In this document: positions 25,841-34,716 of the stretch, piece after piece | How the letters are laid out: each line of letters opens with the position of its first letter | Numbering within the stretch: the first letter of the stretch is position 1 | DNA from: Niabella sp. | GTDB lineage: Bacteria; Bacteroidota; Bacteroidia; Chitinophagales; Chitinophagaceae | Length of the DNA: 64,000 bases | Assembly: GCF_030150205.1 (NCBI RefSeq) | Contig: NZ_JASLGT010000004.1 | Span: forward strand, 124,001-188,000 | Direction: 5' to 3' | The notes under the pieces: generated by a model | Seen by the model: only the letters and a program-made list of their open reading frames with translations | The model's database searches: none | What the model was told of the DNA's origin: nothing | Program-made: the position numbers and the translations under genes

Positions 25841-27157
25841 ATGCAAAAGAGATTTATTACTTCTATAGCAATAGCCGGGTATATAATAGTATCGGTTCTT
25901 TTTACCGCCTGTAAAAAAAACGATCCGGAAATAGCGGGCGGCGCTCCGAGTATTGAAAGCTTTACACCCACGCAGGGAGGCAGCACTACAGAAATGCTTA
26001 TTAACGGGAAGAACTTTAGTGCGGATACTTCGAAGCTCGCTGTATCCATTAACGGAAGGCGCCTGAAGATCATTGCGTCCAATGATCACCAGATCATGGC
26101 GATTGTTCCCAAAAAAACAGGCTCGGGTTCGGTTACGGTAACGGTGGGCGGACAAAGCGCTACCAGTACGGATGTTTTCACTTATCAATATGTGCATGTT
26201 GTTTCTACGCTGGCGGGAAGCGGAACGCCGGGTTTTGCAAACGGCAATGGCACCAATGCGGAGTTTCATTTCTATGATCCGGTCAACAACTGGATCCGTG
26301 CTTCGGGGATCGTGGTAGACCGGTCTTTAAATGTATATGTAACAGATGCGGGGAATAACTGCATCCGCAAGATCGATTCCGCCGGTAATGTATCCGTATT
26401 TGCAGGATCACCTGGTAACCCGGGGCATGCCGACGGCAAGGGCACCGGTGCAAAATTTTACTGGCCGTTTTCACTGGGGCTCGATGCAGACGATAATGTA
26501 TATTGTGTGGACGCCATTAACTGGGATATCCGTAAAATTACACCGGACGGAACCGCTACCACTATCGCCTGGACAAAGAACGAGCCCTGGAACATGACCG
26601 TAAATAAAGCAACGGGAGATATTTATTATTCAAACATATGGGCATCTCAGATATATCAGTTAAAAAAAGACCAGTCCTTTCATGATGTGATCGCAGGGGG
26701 CTTTACATGGGCCACAGGTCTTGCCTGCGACCCTGACGGGAACATTTATACAGTAGGAATGGGCAACCAGGCAATATGGAAAATTGAAGCAAATACATGG
26801 AAGACATCCATTATCGCCGGGGCAAAGAACAACGAAGCAGGGTACGTGAACGGCATTGGTACCGCTGCGCGCTTTACCAATCCCTGGGGGCTGGCCGCTG
26901 ACGATGCAGGCAATTTATACGTAGCCGGAAACGGAACGGGGGATGGAGGCGCGAATGCCGACCAGTCGATCCGGTTTATAAAAGCCGATACCCGGGAGGT
27001 AAGCACGTTTGCCGGAAGCGGTACGCCCGGTTTTACCAATGGAGTGGGCGGAGCAGCTACCTTCTCCGGTCCTATCGGGGTTGCGGTAGATAAAAATGGC
27101 GCCGTGTATGTATTAGACAAAACGAATAATGCAGTCCGGAAGATCGTTTCCGAATAA
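25841..27157 (+). CDS. TIG/IPT plus NHL-repeat lipoprotein
   Basis: The 438-residue lipoprotein (signal ending LFTAC, followed by KKNDPEIAGG) has an IPT/TIG beta-sandwich (SIESFTPTQGGSTTEMLINGKN, about 40-120). Then come NHL-type beta-propeller blades, recognisable as repeated motifs such as VDRSLNVYVTDAGNNCIRKI and VDKNGAVYVLDKTNNAVRKI. These proteins are usual fourth members of SusC/SusD loci and are believed to bind the ligand at the cell surface. The gene lies 45 bases after SusD and 63 bases before the GH29 gene, in the same operon. Confidence 0.85.
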   Translation: MQKRFITSIAIAGYIIVSVLFTACKKNDPEIAGGAPSIESFTPTQGGSTTEMLINGKNFSADTSKLAVSINGRRLKIIASNDHQIMAIVPKKTGSGSVTVTVGGQSATSTDVFTYQYVHVVSTLAGSGTPGFANGNGTNAEFHFYDPVNNWIRASGIVVDRSLNVYVTDAGNNCIRKIDSAGNVSVFAGSPGNPGHADGKGTGAKFYWPFSLGLDADDNVYCVDAINWDIRKITPDGTATTIAWTKNEPWNMTVNKATGDIYYSNIWASQIYQLKKDQSFHDVIAGGFTWATGLACDPDGNIYTVGMGNQAIWKIEANTWKTSIIAGAKNNEAGYVNGIGTAARFTNPWGLAADDAGNLYVAGNGTGDGGANADQSIRFIKADTREVSTFAGSGTPGFTNGVGGAATFSGPIGVAVDKNGAVYVLDKTNNAVRKIVSE

Positions 27158-27220
27158 CCGGCCAGGCGGTTACGGCAGAAAAAAATAACACTTATATAGT
27201 TCACTTCTTATACAATAACA

Positions 27221-28546
27221 ATGATAAATAAAGTATGGGTGATGGCGGCACTCTGCCTTATAACCATAACCGGGTCATCACAAACAACATTGGTTAATCC
27301 ACGTACGGATAAAAAATTGCTGAAGCAGTTCCAGGATGCAAAGCTGGGTTTGTTTGTACACTGGATGGCTTGTTTTACACCGGCTACCGGTGATTCCTGG
27401 GAAATTGGTCGGAAAACGCCCAAGCGGGTTGCCGATTCTATTTCACTGGCATGGGACCCTGAAAAATTCAATGCGAAGACGATCGTGGATTTTGCAGTAA
27501 ACGCCGGTTGTAAATACATTACGGTAATCTCCAAGCACCATGACGGGTTCTGCATCTGGGATAGCCGGTATACTTCTTTTGACCAGGAAAGGCTGAAATT
27601 TAAAAAAGATATCCTGGGCGAACTGGGCAGGGAGGCACACCGGCGGGGATTGCTTTTCGGGATCTATTATTCCATTCTTGATATTGAACAGATGGGATGG
27701 GATAAGATGCCGTTCGATATTGGTACTATGCCGGAACCCAGGGGAGGCAAGGCGAACTTTGTACAGTTTACGCACAACCAGGTAAAAGAGCTGCTTACAA
27801 AATATAAACCGGATATCTTGTGGTTTGATGGATACTGGCTGAAACAATACTGGACAAATGAAGATGGAAGAAAACTGTATGCCGATATCAAAAAGACAAA
27901 GCCAAATACCTTGTCAAGAGGATTGTCGTCGACAAGAGTGAATGATGAAGATGTTTTTGTACCGGATGGATCTGCCGGTGACTACCTGTGTATTGAAGCC
28001 AAAACATCGGAAGGTCCTGCTTATCCCTGGGAAGCCTGTACCAGTGTAAGCTACCCGGTATACGCGTATGATCCTGCTGCCCCGTTGAAGAGCAAAAAAG
28101 AGCTGATCACCATGTTTGATAAGGTGGTTTGCGGGAACGGAAATTTTTTATTGAATATCGGGCCCGACCGGGATGGTACATTACCCCAGCCCCTTACTGC
28201 CCGTTTTTTAGAGCTGTCGGATTGGGTGTTAAAAAACAAGCAAGCCATTTATAATACCAGCGGCGGCCCGTTCCGGCAGGGCGATTGGGGCGGTAGTACT
28301 TATAAGGGCAACCAATTGTTCCTGCATCTGCGGAAGGATATGGATGAAGTTGCGATCCGTGCATTAAAGGGGTATAGCATTTTGTCGGCAAAAGATGCCG
28401 GCACCGGAAAACCATTGACATTGATAAAAACAGCTACCGGATATTCAGTAAAATTACCGCCGGCAAATGAGGGTGAACTGATACCGGTAGTAGCGCTCCG
28501 TTTAGATAAACCCTTTCGGTTTAACGGGTGGCTGTCTTTAAATTAG
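27221..28546 (+). CDS. GH29 alpha-L-fucosidase, secreted
   Basis: The 441-residue protein has a signal peptide (MAALCLITITGSSQ) and a GH29 catalytic barrel. GH29 signatures present are KLGLFVHWMACF, SKHHDGFCIWDSRYTSF and the nucleophile motif PDILWFDGYW, with the Asp in WFDG as the presumed nucleophile. A C-terminal beta-sandwich region follows. It removes terminal alpha-L-fucose. It is the only glycoside hydrolase in the locus, so the locus probably trims fucosylated glycans, or processes their fragments in the periplasm. The gene ends the operon; a strong terminator follows at 28612-28641. Confidence 0.9.
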   Translation: MINKVWVMAALCLITITGSSQTTLVNPRTDKKLLKQFQDAKLGLFVHWMACFTPATGDSWEIGRKTPKRVADSISLAWDPEKFNAKTIVDFAVNAGCKYITVISKHHDGFCIWDSRYTSFDQERLKFKKDILGELGREAHRRGLLFGIYYSILDIEQMGWDKMPFDIGTMPEPRGGKANFVQFTHNQVKELLTKYKPDILWFDGYWLKQYWTNEDGRKLYADIKKTKPNTLSRGLSSTRVNDEDVFVPDGSAGDYLCIEAKTSEGPAYPWEACTSVSYPVYAYDPAAPLKSKKELITMFDKVVCGNGNFLLNIGPDRDGTLPQPLTARFLELSDWVLKNKQAIYNTSGGPFRQGDWGGSTYKGNQLFLHLRKDMDEVAIRALKGYSILSAKDAGTGKPLTLIKTATGYSVKLPPANEGELIPVVALRLDKPFRFNGWLSLN

Positions 28547-28584
28547 CTTCACATTTCGTTTTAACCGCAATGAGCGCCTGGCCG

Positions 28585-28720
28585 CCAATGCCAGTAGTAC
28601 AAAACTTTAAATACAAAAAAAACGGCAAGGCCGTTTTTTTTATTTCCTGTAAGGCTGTCTTATTACAACAGCCGTTGTACGTGTATCTTCAATAGTCTTA
28701 CAGAGCTTGCGTGCTTTAAT
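28585..28720. repeat. Left member of glnN-end direct repeat
   Basis: This segment matches 49046-49302 in order and orientation: CCAATG, then GTACAAAA..TTTAAATACAAAAAA, then a terminator with GGCAAG loop, then GTAAGG..TGTCTTAT, then the coding similarity to the end of glnN (ARK(I/L)C..IEDTRT). About 120 bases present on the right are missing here. It marks the left boundary of the 20-kb surface-protein locus. Confidence 0.65.
28612..28641. terminator. Bidirectional terminator after the GH29 gene
   Basis: AACGGC-AAG-GCCGTT is flanked by A-runs on the left and a run of eight T on the right, so it can stop transcripts from either side: the sigma-SusC-GH29 operon and the glnN-like fragment on the minus strand. 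It closely resembles the terminator at 49071-49099. Confidence 0.85.
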
Positions 28721-28762
28721 AAAAGAGCACTGATTAATAACATACAACACCAGTTCTTCCAT
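28640..28762 (-). pseudogene. Fragment of a glutamine synthetase (glnN) 3' end
   Basis: A 40-codon minus-strand frame reads MEELVLYVINQCSFIKARKL then CKTIEDTRTTAVVIRQPYRK. Its core IKARKLCKTIEDTRTTAVV aligns with IEARKICNAIEDTRTKAIA at the C-terminus of the GlnN encoded at 49119-51308 (12 of 19 identical). Codon upstream of the ATG is a stop (TAA), and the rest of GlnN is missing. Flanking terminator sequence is also shared. It is most likely a decayed duplicate of the glnN end; a functional 40-residue protein is less likely but possible. Confidence 0.6.
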
Positions 28763-29381
28763 TTGAAGAGTTTCGTCATTTTAGTTGGCCTAAAAGTTTT
28801 TATGATCTGGCGTTCATATACAACGGCGCTTACAAACGCGCTGATTCATCTTGCAAAAAACAGGGGTTGGATACTGTTGGCAGGCTTACTAAAAAAAAAT
28901 TAATACCCCGGCTGAAAAAATATATTTTTTTTTTAAAAAAATTTTATATTTTGTGTAAGATTCGACCTAAGAGATTTGTTTTCGATTGCTAAAAATAAAA
29001 TTGAAAATATTAAACAAACGATGTGCTGCCCATTAAGCCTGGATTTTTTTTTGATTGATTAAAAGTAAAGCAGGAACGGTAAATATGAAACTCCGTTTTT
29101 TGCGTTGATGTATTGAACCTGTCTGCTCAAACGAATGCGCAAGGCAGGTAGATAGAGATTGTTGAGCGAATATGAAAACGGCGATAACCACCATGTCTGG
29201 AAAATGACGGTAGTGATTGCCTGGCCGGGGAATGTTCCCTATGGAGACCTGTAATAAACCATAAACAAAAACTTAAACCATAAATCAACTATCATGGCCG
29301 GAAATTATATTCTGCGCTGAGGCGCGTCGCGGCGTTTTTAGGCAACTTTAATTTGTGTTTCATCTTTAAGCTAATTTAACT
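28763..29381. other. Promoter spacer of the surface-protein locus, with decayed gene start
   Basis: This 619-base spacer precedes the first receptor gene of the second locus. An A/T-run region (28918-28950) looks like a promoter upstream element and is followed by a near-consensus TATATTTTG (28945-28953). Around 29084-29155 a frame reads MKLRFLR..LNLSAQTNAQG with a stop, resembling the signal peptide of a SusC-type gene. An ATG at 29294 opens only MAGNYILR. The receptor may therefore have lost its original 5' end. I see no RNA gene. Confidence 0.4.
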
Positions 29382-32321
29382 GTGAGCAAAAAAGGTTATT
29401 ATCTCATTATTGCGCTATCCTCTTTGTGCCTGGCATGTACCGCGGGGTATAGCTATGGCCAGGAGCTTCCGGAAGATTCTTTATCGGTCGCCGATAGCAG
29501 TTTGACAATGGAAACATCCGATTCTGTAAGCTGGAGTTCAGCCTATAAAACCGGAATACTGCCCCTAAAGTATTTCAGAAGCCAGCCCTATGTTTCTATA
29601 CAGCAAATGGTGAAAGGGAATGTTGCGGGCGTATATGTGCAGGAACCTTCCGGGGAACCGGGCACTGAGCAGTATATGTTCATTCGTGGATTACAGGCAC
29701 CGCTTTTATCCAAAAAGGATTTGTATGCACAGCAGCCTACCGTATTTGTAAACGGTATTCCCCTGATACCGGATAACAATATGGTGTTTGATATACAGGT
29801 AACTGATTATACCCGTATTGGACCGGCTACCAATTTCTTATCTGTTATAGACAGCAGGAATATCGAAAGCATTAAAATATTGAAGGATCCGGCAGACCTT
29901 GCCAGGTTAGGGCCCATTGCTGCAAATGGCGCTATATGGATTACTACAAAAAATACAAAAAAAGGAAGTAATGAATCCTTTGCAAGCACTTATTTTGGAT
30001 ATGCATCTAATGAACGCGTAACGCCGGTTAATGCAGCATATGAAGCGGCCTGGAGAAAGCCTTTTTATGACAAGTATGCTTCGCCGGAAAATCTGCGTGT
30101 GATTCCTACTTATTTAAGAGATATAGCAGACGGGAATTATTATGGCCCCGCTAACTGGACTGATTTATATTATCAGTCGGTTCCCATCTATTCGGCAAGT
30201 GCAGGCATGCTATTGGGAAAGCATCCGCGGGCAAATGTTGCCCTTTCTGTGAATCACACCACGGATGGCTCAGGGCAGGATAATGCAAAGCTGAAAAAGT
30301 CAGGCTTTTCGGCCCGCACCAGTTTAAAACCATTTAACTGGATGACGTTTACAGCGTTGTTTAACGGAACACATTTAGATCGCTATCGCAACAGGAGCTT
30401 CAGGGAGCGCCTTTCGGAAGTGCGGTATACGCCTTCATTAAGCAGCCCCCTGCCACCGAATAAAGCGGCGTACCAGCAATACCTGGATATTTTTTCTGCA
30501 GCAAGTAAAGAACCGCACGACGATAACCAGGTGAATGCATTGCAGGCAATGGCTGAGATCAATGCAGATCTTACCCGTGCCCTGAAGTTTATTTCAACCT
30601 TTAATATCGATTATAACGAAAATACCAGGGACGCTTTCTGGCCGCGCGCTTTATTGGAAAAAAATAACTTTACATCCAACTACTTCGGCTACAACCAGCG
30701 GGTACTGATCACCAATGCATTTCGTTATGCGTATCCGCTCGATGAAAACAGCCGTTTTACCATTGAGGCCGGTCAGTCGTATCAATCAGATGTTCAAAAA
30801 TATGATTACGGGTATGGGTACAATACGCCCAATGATAACATCAAAGTACGCCCCATCGACATAGATCCTAATAAAATAAACGAGCAGCCTTTTCAATATT
30901 TTCTCGTTGCCAGCGACAAGCAGCGGATTGGGGTGAGCTCCATATATGGTAGTTTGAATTATTCATACAAAAAAACCTTTGACGTTAGCGCTATTGTGCG
31001 CCGGGACGGAGGATCATTCATTCAGCCCGATAAACGATGGATTACCTCACCCATATTGAGTGCATCCTGGAACCTGAAAGATGCGCTGTTGAAAGAACAG
31101 GCAGCCTTTAGCAATTTTGTTGTAAAAGCATCTTATGGTGTCATCGGTATGCCTTATTCCACCGATTATTACAGCAAGGGCCCCATTTATGTCTCCTCTG
31201 GTATCAGCTGGCCCAGCGATCCGGTCATTCCGTCCTATATAGGCTCCGGTGTAGCGGCAAGGCCCTATTCCCTGGGGTGGGTGAGTTACGGAGTTGAATG
31301 GCAAAAGGCACATAAGGCAAACCTGGGATTGAATATTGGTGTGCTGAACAACAGGGTAAGTCTTGCATTGGATATTTATAATAACGACAGCAAAAACCTG
31401 TTGCTATTAATGCCGGCTCCAAGAGAAACGGGATATTCAGGCGTTTACAAAAATGGCATGGCTGTTAATAACCGGGGTATTGATGCAACAATTGAAGCCA
31501 CCCTTTTAGCAAATCCCCGGTCAGTAAACTGGGTATCTGCCATTAATGTAAATTTCAATAAAAATAAACTCACCGCACTGCCGGATGGAAAGCAATCTGT
31601 AGTGATCGGCAACCGGTTGCTTAAGGTCGGTGAATCCATCGATGGGTACTGGTTGCTTCAAAACCAGGGCATTTATAATACCCAGTCCGAAATACCGGTA
31701 AAAGACGGGCGCATTCAAACCTTTAATGGAATTGCGCTTAGCCCCGGAGATCCAAAATGGAAAGACAACGGCGATAATATAATTGATGAAAATGATAAGG
31801 TTTTAACCGGGCATTCGTTGCCGGTAGTATCGGGAGGTTTTATCAACGAGTTTTCTTATAAACAAATTTCATTAAGCATTAACCTGTTTTTTGCTGCGGG
31901 TCAAAAACTGCTAAACCAGGAAATTTCGAACCGGTTGAATTTTGCTAATAATGATAACAGCAATAACCTGTCAACCGTAAAAGAAATTACCTATTGGCAA
32001 AAAAACTTCAATCCGTCCGACTACCCTTTATACAATCCCTGGAGCAATGTGGACCCATTTCAGTCTGAACAGGATCTGTTTCTTCAAAATGCCTCCTTCG
32101 TAAAGCTTAGGGCCGTAACACTGAGCTATCGTTTTGGCAACGGCCACAAGAATGTATTCTCTAATTTGGAAGTATATCTTTCGGGAACCAATCTGTTTAC
32201 CGTATCGCCCTTTAAAAATGGCGATCCCGAGCTTGTCAATTACCAGGGCTATTATACCGGTTATGCGCAGCGATTGCCACGCACCATTACGCTGGGCGCA
32301 AGGGTTTCTTTTAAACATTAA
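29382..32321 (+). CDS. SusC-type TonB-dependent receptor, N-terminal domains missing
   Basis: The 979-residue receptor starts at GTG 29382, with a signal peptide (YLIIALSSLCLACTAGYSYG). It then has the plug domain (PYVSIQQMVKGNVAGVYVQE..SIKILKDPADLARLGPIAANG) and the barrel (through IETTLTARVSFKH-like end, LPRTITLGARVSFKH). Most SusC proteins carry a carboxypeptidase-regulatory-like domain before the plug; here it is absent and the first 60 residues are a Ser/Asp-rich linker. It pairs with the SusD gene 28 bases downstream and opens an 11-gene locus. Without STN domain or neighbouring sigma/FecR it must be regulated otherwise. Confidence 0.88.
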   Translation: MSKKGYYLIIALSSLCLACTAGYSYGQELPEDSLSVADSSLTMETSDSVSWSSAYKTGILPLKYFRSQPYVSIQQMVKGNVAGVYVQEPSGEPGTEQYMFIRGLQAPLLSKKDLYAQQPTVFVNGIPLIPDNNMVFDIQVTDYTRIGPATNFLSVIDSRNIESIKILKDPADLARLGPIAANGAIWITTKNTKKGSNESFASTYFGYASNERVTPVNAAYEAAWRKPFYDKYASPENLRVIPTYLRDIADGNYYGPANWTDLYYQSVPIYSASAGMLLGKHPRANVALSVNHTTDGSGQDNAKLKKSGFSARTSLKPFNWMTFTALFNGTHLDRYRNRSFRERLSEVRYTPSLSSPLPPNKAAYQQYLDIFSAASKEPHDDNQVNALQAMAEINADLTRALKFISTFNIDYNENTRDAFWPRALLEKNNFTSNYFGYNQRVLITNAFRYAYPLDENSRFTIEAGQSYQSDVQKYDYGYGYNTPNDNIKVRPIDIDPNKINEQPFQYFLVASDKQRIGVSSIYGSLNYSYKKTFDVSAIVRRDGGSFIQPDKRWITSPILSASWNLKDALLKEQAAFSNFVVKASYGVIGMPYSTDYYSKGPIYVSSGISWPSDPVIPSYIGSGVAARPYSLGWVSYGVEWQKAHKANLGLNIGVLNNRVSLALDIYNNDSKNLLLLMPAPRETGYSGVYKNGMAVNNRGIDATIEATLLANPRSVNWVSAINVNFNKNKLTALPDGKQSVVIGNRLLKVGESIDGYWLLQNQGIYNTQSEIPVKDGRIQTFNGIALSPGDPKWKDNGDNIIDENDKVLTGHSLPVVSGGFINEFSYKQISLSINLFFAAGQKLLNQEISNRLNFANNDNSNNLSTVKEITYWQKNFNPSDYPLYNPWSNVDPFQSEQDLFLQNASFVKLRAVTLSYRFGNGHKNVFSNLEVYLSGTNLFTVSPFKNGDPELVNYQGYYTGYAQRLPRTITLGARVSFKH

Positions 32322-32349
32322 AATGGCAGATCCATCAAATAGCAATCTT

Positions 32350-33945
32350 ATGTATAAAAAGTTTTCAACAAACCGGTTTACGAAAATTGCATTTACAGGT
32401 TTTTTCTTTCTGGCGATCACATTGTCATGCAATAAAAAGCTTGATATGGATTCCCAACATCTGTACGGTGAAACCGTGGCATGGGATTCTTACGACGATA
32501 TTAACAGTAACTTTTTTGGTGTTTATAGCTTGTTTAGAACGGCATTGGCCACCAATAATAACTATTTGTTATGGGGAGAACTGCGCAATGGCGATTTCCT
32601 GTCAAGTGCCCGCGCTGATCTTAAAGCGGTTATTGAAGGGCAGCTGAATACCCAGTTCCCGATATTGGAGGAAATGAAGGACTGGAGAAGGTTTTATGCC
32701 GTAATTAACGCCATCAATTTATACATAGAGCGCTCAGGGGAAGCGATGGTTGATACCCGGTATACAAGGGTTATGAACAACCTTGATATCGCGCATATGC
32801 GTTGCCTGCGTGCATGGGCGTATTTTATGATGGTGCGTATCTGGGGGGATGTACCTTTTCTTACCAGTTCATTTGACGGCGCATTTCCTCAGGTTCCAAG
32901 AACGGACCAACGGAAGATTCTTGAATTTTGCGAAGCAGAAGTATTAAAAGCAGTAGACTTTTTGCCTTATATATATGGCGGATCAGATCCCCTGCAAACG
33001 GGTAACTTTCATTTGCAAACTTCTGATCAATATAGAACGATGCTTTTTGGAAGATTGGCAGCCTACGGTTTGCTGGCGCATATTGCAGCATGGCAGGGAC
33101 ATTACGCCGATGCAGAAGTATACGCGCAGTTTGTAATCGATCGCAGAAGCAGTGGACAGTTGGATTATGCCACTACGGGGCAGCTTACGGCATCTAATGG
33201 TGTTTTTTATGACCGGGGTGCCGAAAATGGAGGCCCCAGGGTGTTGATGGGGTTCCCTTTATCCTGGCAGTTTGGTGAATCTGGCACCAGCGGAGATGGG
33301 CATATTGAAAGCTGGACCATGGCTGCTCCCTTTACCTCCAAATCGATTCCTGATCTGTACGTTCCGGCCGATTTAATTACTGCTGTTTTCACCAGTCCTA
33401 CAGATCAGCGATTCCGGTTTGATACCGTGCGTACTTCTGTGGTGGACAGCACCCTCAGGATTGTTACCGCCGGGGAGTATTTTAAAAATTTCTTTTCGTC
33501 CACGCCTATTTTCAGCAAGATAAAAGTATTCAACAATGGCAGAAGCAATGCCGACGGATCTGTCAATTTTGCCGTATACAGTTCCAATATTACCTTTTCA
33601 CGGTTGGATGAAATGCGTCTTTTAAAGGCAGAGGCCAGCGCAGCAATTGGCAATACCAATGGGGCAATAGCTGCGCTGAACGAGCAATTGATCAGCCGGG
33701 GCGCCAATACTTATTCCGCTACCAAGGACGGTGATCTTTTGGAAGCTATTTTTAAGGAGCGCAGACGGGAGCTGATTGGTGAAGCCTGGCGATGGTATGA
33801 TCAGGTACGCTATTATAAGCTAAGACGCAATAACGCCGGCTTTAATAAGCTTATTGACGAAGGGGGTATTTATTGCCCGGTTTCAAAAGCGGTCCTTGCC
33901 AGTAACCCTTCCATTCAACAGTATCCCTATTGGACCAATAAATAG
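32350..33945 (+). CDS. SusD/RagB-type lipoprotein (first pair)
   Basis: Start ATG 32350 is preferred (MYKKFSTNRF, hydrophobic stretch, lipobox LAITLSC). An upstream in-frame ATG at 32323 adds nine residues. The mature 531-residue protein has the SusD/RagB helical fold: LDIAHMRCLRAWAYFMMVRI, EMRLLKAEASAAIGNTNGAI and the family tail FKERRRELIGEAWRWYDQVR. It partners with the receptor upstream and lies 30 bases before the first fasciclin gene. Confidence 0.9.
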   Translation: MYKKFSTNRFTKIAFTGFFFLAITLSCNKKLDMDSQHLYGETVAWDSYDDINSNFFGVYSLFRTALATNNNYLLWGELRNGDFLSSARADLKAVIEGQLNTQFPILEEMKDWRRFYAVINAINLYIERSGEAMVDTRYTRVMNNLDIAHMRCLRAWAYFMMVRIWGDVPFLTSSFDGAFPQVPRTDQRKILEFCEAEVLKAVDFLPYIYGGSDPLQTGNFHLQTSDQYRTMLFGRLAAYGLLAHIAAWQGHYADAEVYAQFVIDRRSSGQLDYATTGQLTASNGVFYDRGAENGGPRVLMGFPLSWQFGESGTSGDGHIESWTMAAPFTSKSIPDLYVPADLITAVFTSPTDQRFRFDTVRTSVVDSTLRIVTAGEYFKNFFSSTPIFSKIKVFNNGRSNADGSVNFAVYSSNITFSRLDEMRLLKAEASAAIGNTNGAIAALNEQLISRGANTYSATKDGDLLEAIFKERRRELIGEAWRWYDQVRYYKLRRNNAGFNKLIDEGGIYCPVSKAVLASNPSIQQYPYWTNK

Positions 33946-33974
33946 TTGCGTTAATCTGAAAAAAATGAATGATT

Positions 33975-34667
33975 ATGAAAAATCTTAGGCAATATAAAAC
34001 CGCAGCTTTCAGCTTCTTGTTGCTACTGATCATTGTGGTTGCGGGAACCGGTTGCAGCAAGAAAGCAAATGGCCCGTATTATACGGCTGAATATAGTACT
34101 ACGTTCAAGGATAATATTTATATGTATTTGAAGCAGCAGCCTGCGGGGCATTTTGACTCGCTGTTATTAGTGCTCGACCGGGTGCCTGCAATCAAAGATT
34201 CACTGCAGCATCAAAGCGGTATTTCTTTTTTTGCAATCGATAATTCCAGCTTTGCCACAGCACTTAAAGGGCTTAACCAGGTGCGGGCGCTTCAAAGCAA
34301 GCCGGCGCTTTCGTTGTCCACTATCGACCAAAAACACCTGGATACGCTTTTATGCAGGTATGTACTGAGCAGCGCGGTGAATATCGATTCGCTTACACAA
34401 TATTTTGAAGGTTTGAATTTTCCTTCGCTGCGCTACGGGTATACAATGAAAGTGATTTATAATAAGAAAAGCGCCGGCGGATATGTGCAGGGCGGGCCAC
34501 TGGAACTTTCATTTGTGGATATTAAAAATTCAATTTTTAGCAGGTTCTGGGTTACTACATTCACGGTAGTGTCTGGTATTAATGCCTCCAATGGAATTGT
34601 ATTTGATCTTTCGCCAGGCCATGTGTTTGGATTTGGTGAATTTTTGTCAAGATTGTTAAACACATAA
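33975..34667 (+). CDS. Fasciclin-domain lipoprotein (first)
   Basis: The 230-residue lipoprotein has the signal FLLLLIIVVAGTGC and a single fasciclin-type beta-sandwich/alpha fold: NIYMYLKQQPAGHFDSLLLV, GISFFAIDNSSFATALKGL and a second-half motif NASNGIVFDL. Fasciclin domains mediate cell adhesion or protein contacts in many organisms. In Bacteroidota they are often found at the surface next to SusC/SusD pairs. A paralogous fasciclin gene follows the second pair (40653). The ATG at 33975 is preferred over 33969. Confidence 0.85.
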   Translation: MKNLRQYKTAAFSFLLLLIIVVAGTGCSKKANGPYYTAEYSTTFKDNIYMYLKQQPAGHFDSLLLVLDRVPAIKDSLQHQSGISFFAIDNSSFATALKGLNQVRALQSKPALSLSTIDQKHLDTLLCRYVLSSAVNIDSLTQYFEGLNFPSLRYGYTMKVIYNKKSAGGYVQGGPLELSFVDIKNSIFSRFWVTTFTVVSGINASNGIVFDLSPGHVFGFGEFLSRLLNT

Positions 34668-34716
34668 TCATAACACCGGCCTGAGGCCTTTTAATACATT
34701 GATTAAAATATTTGAA

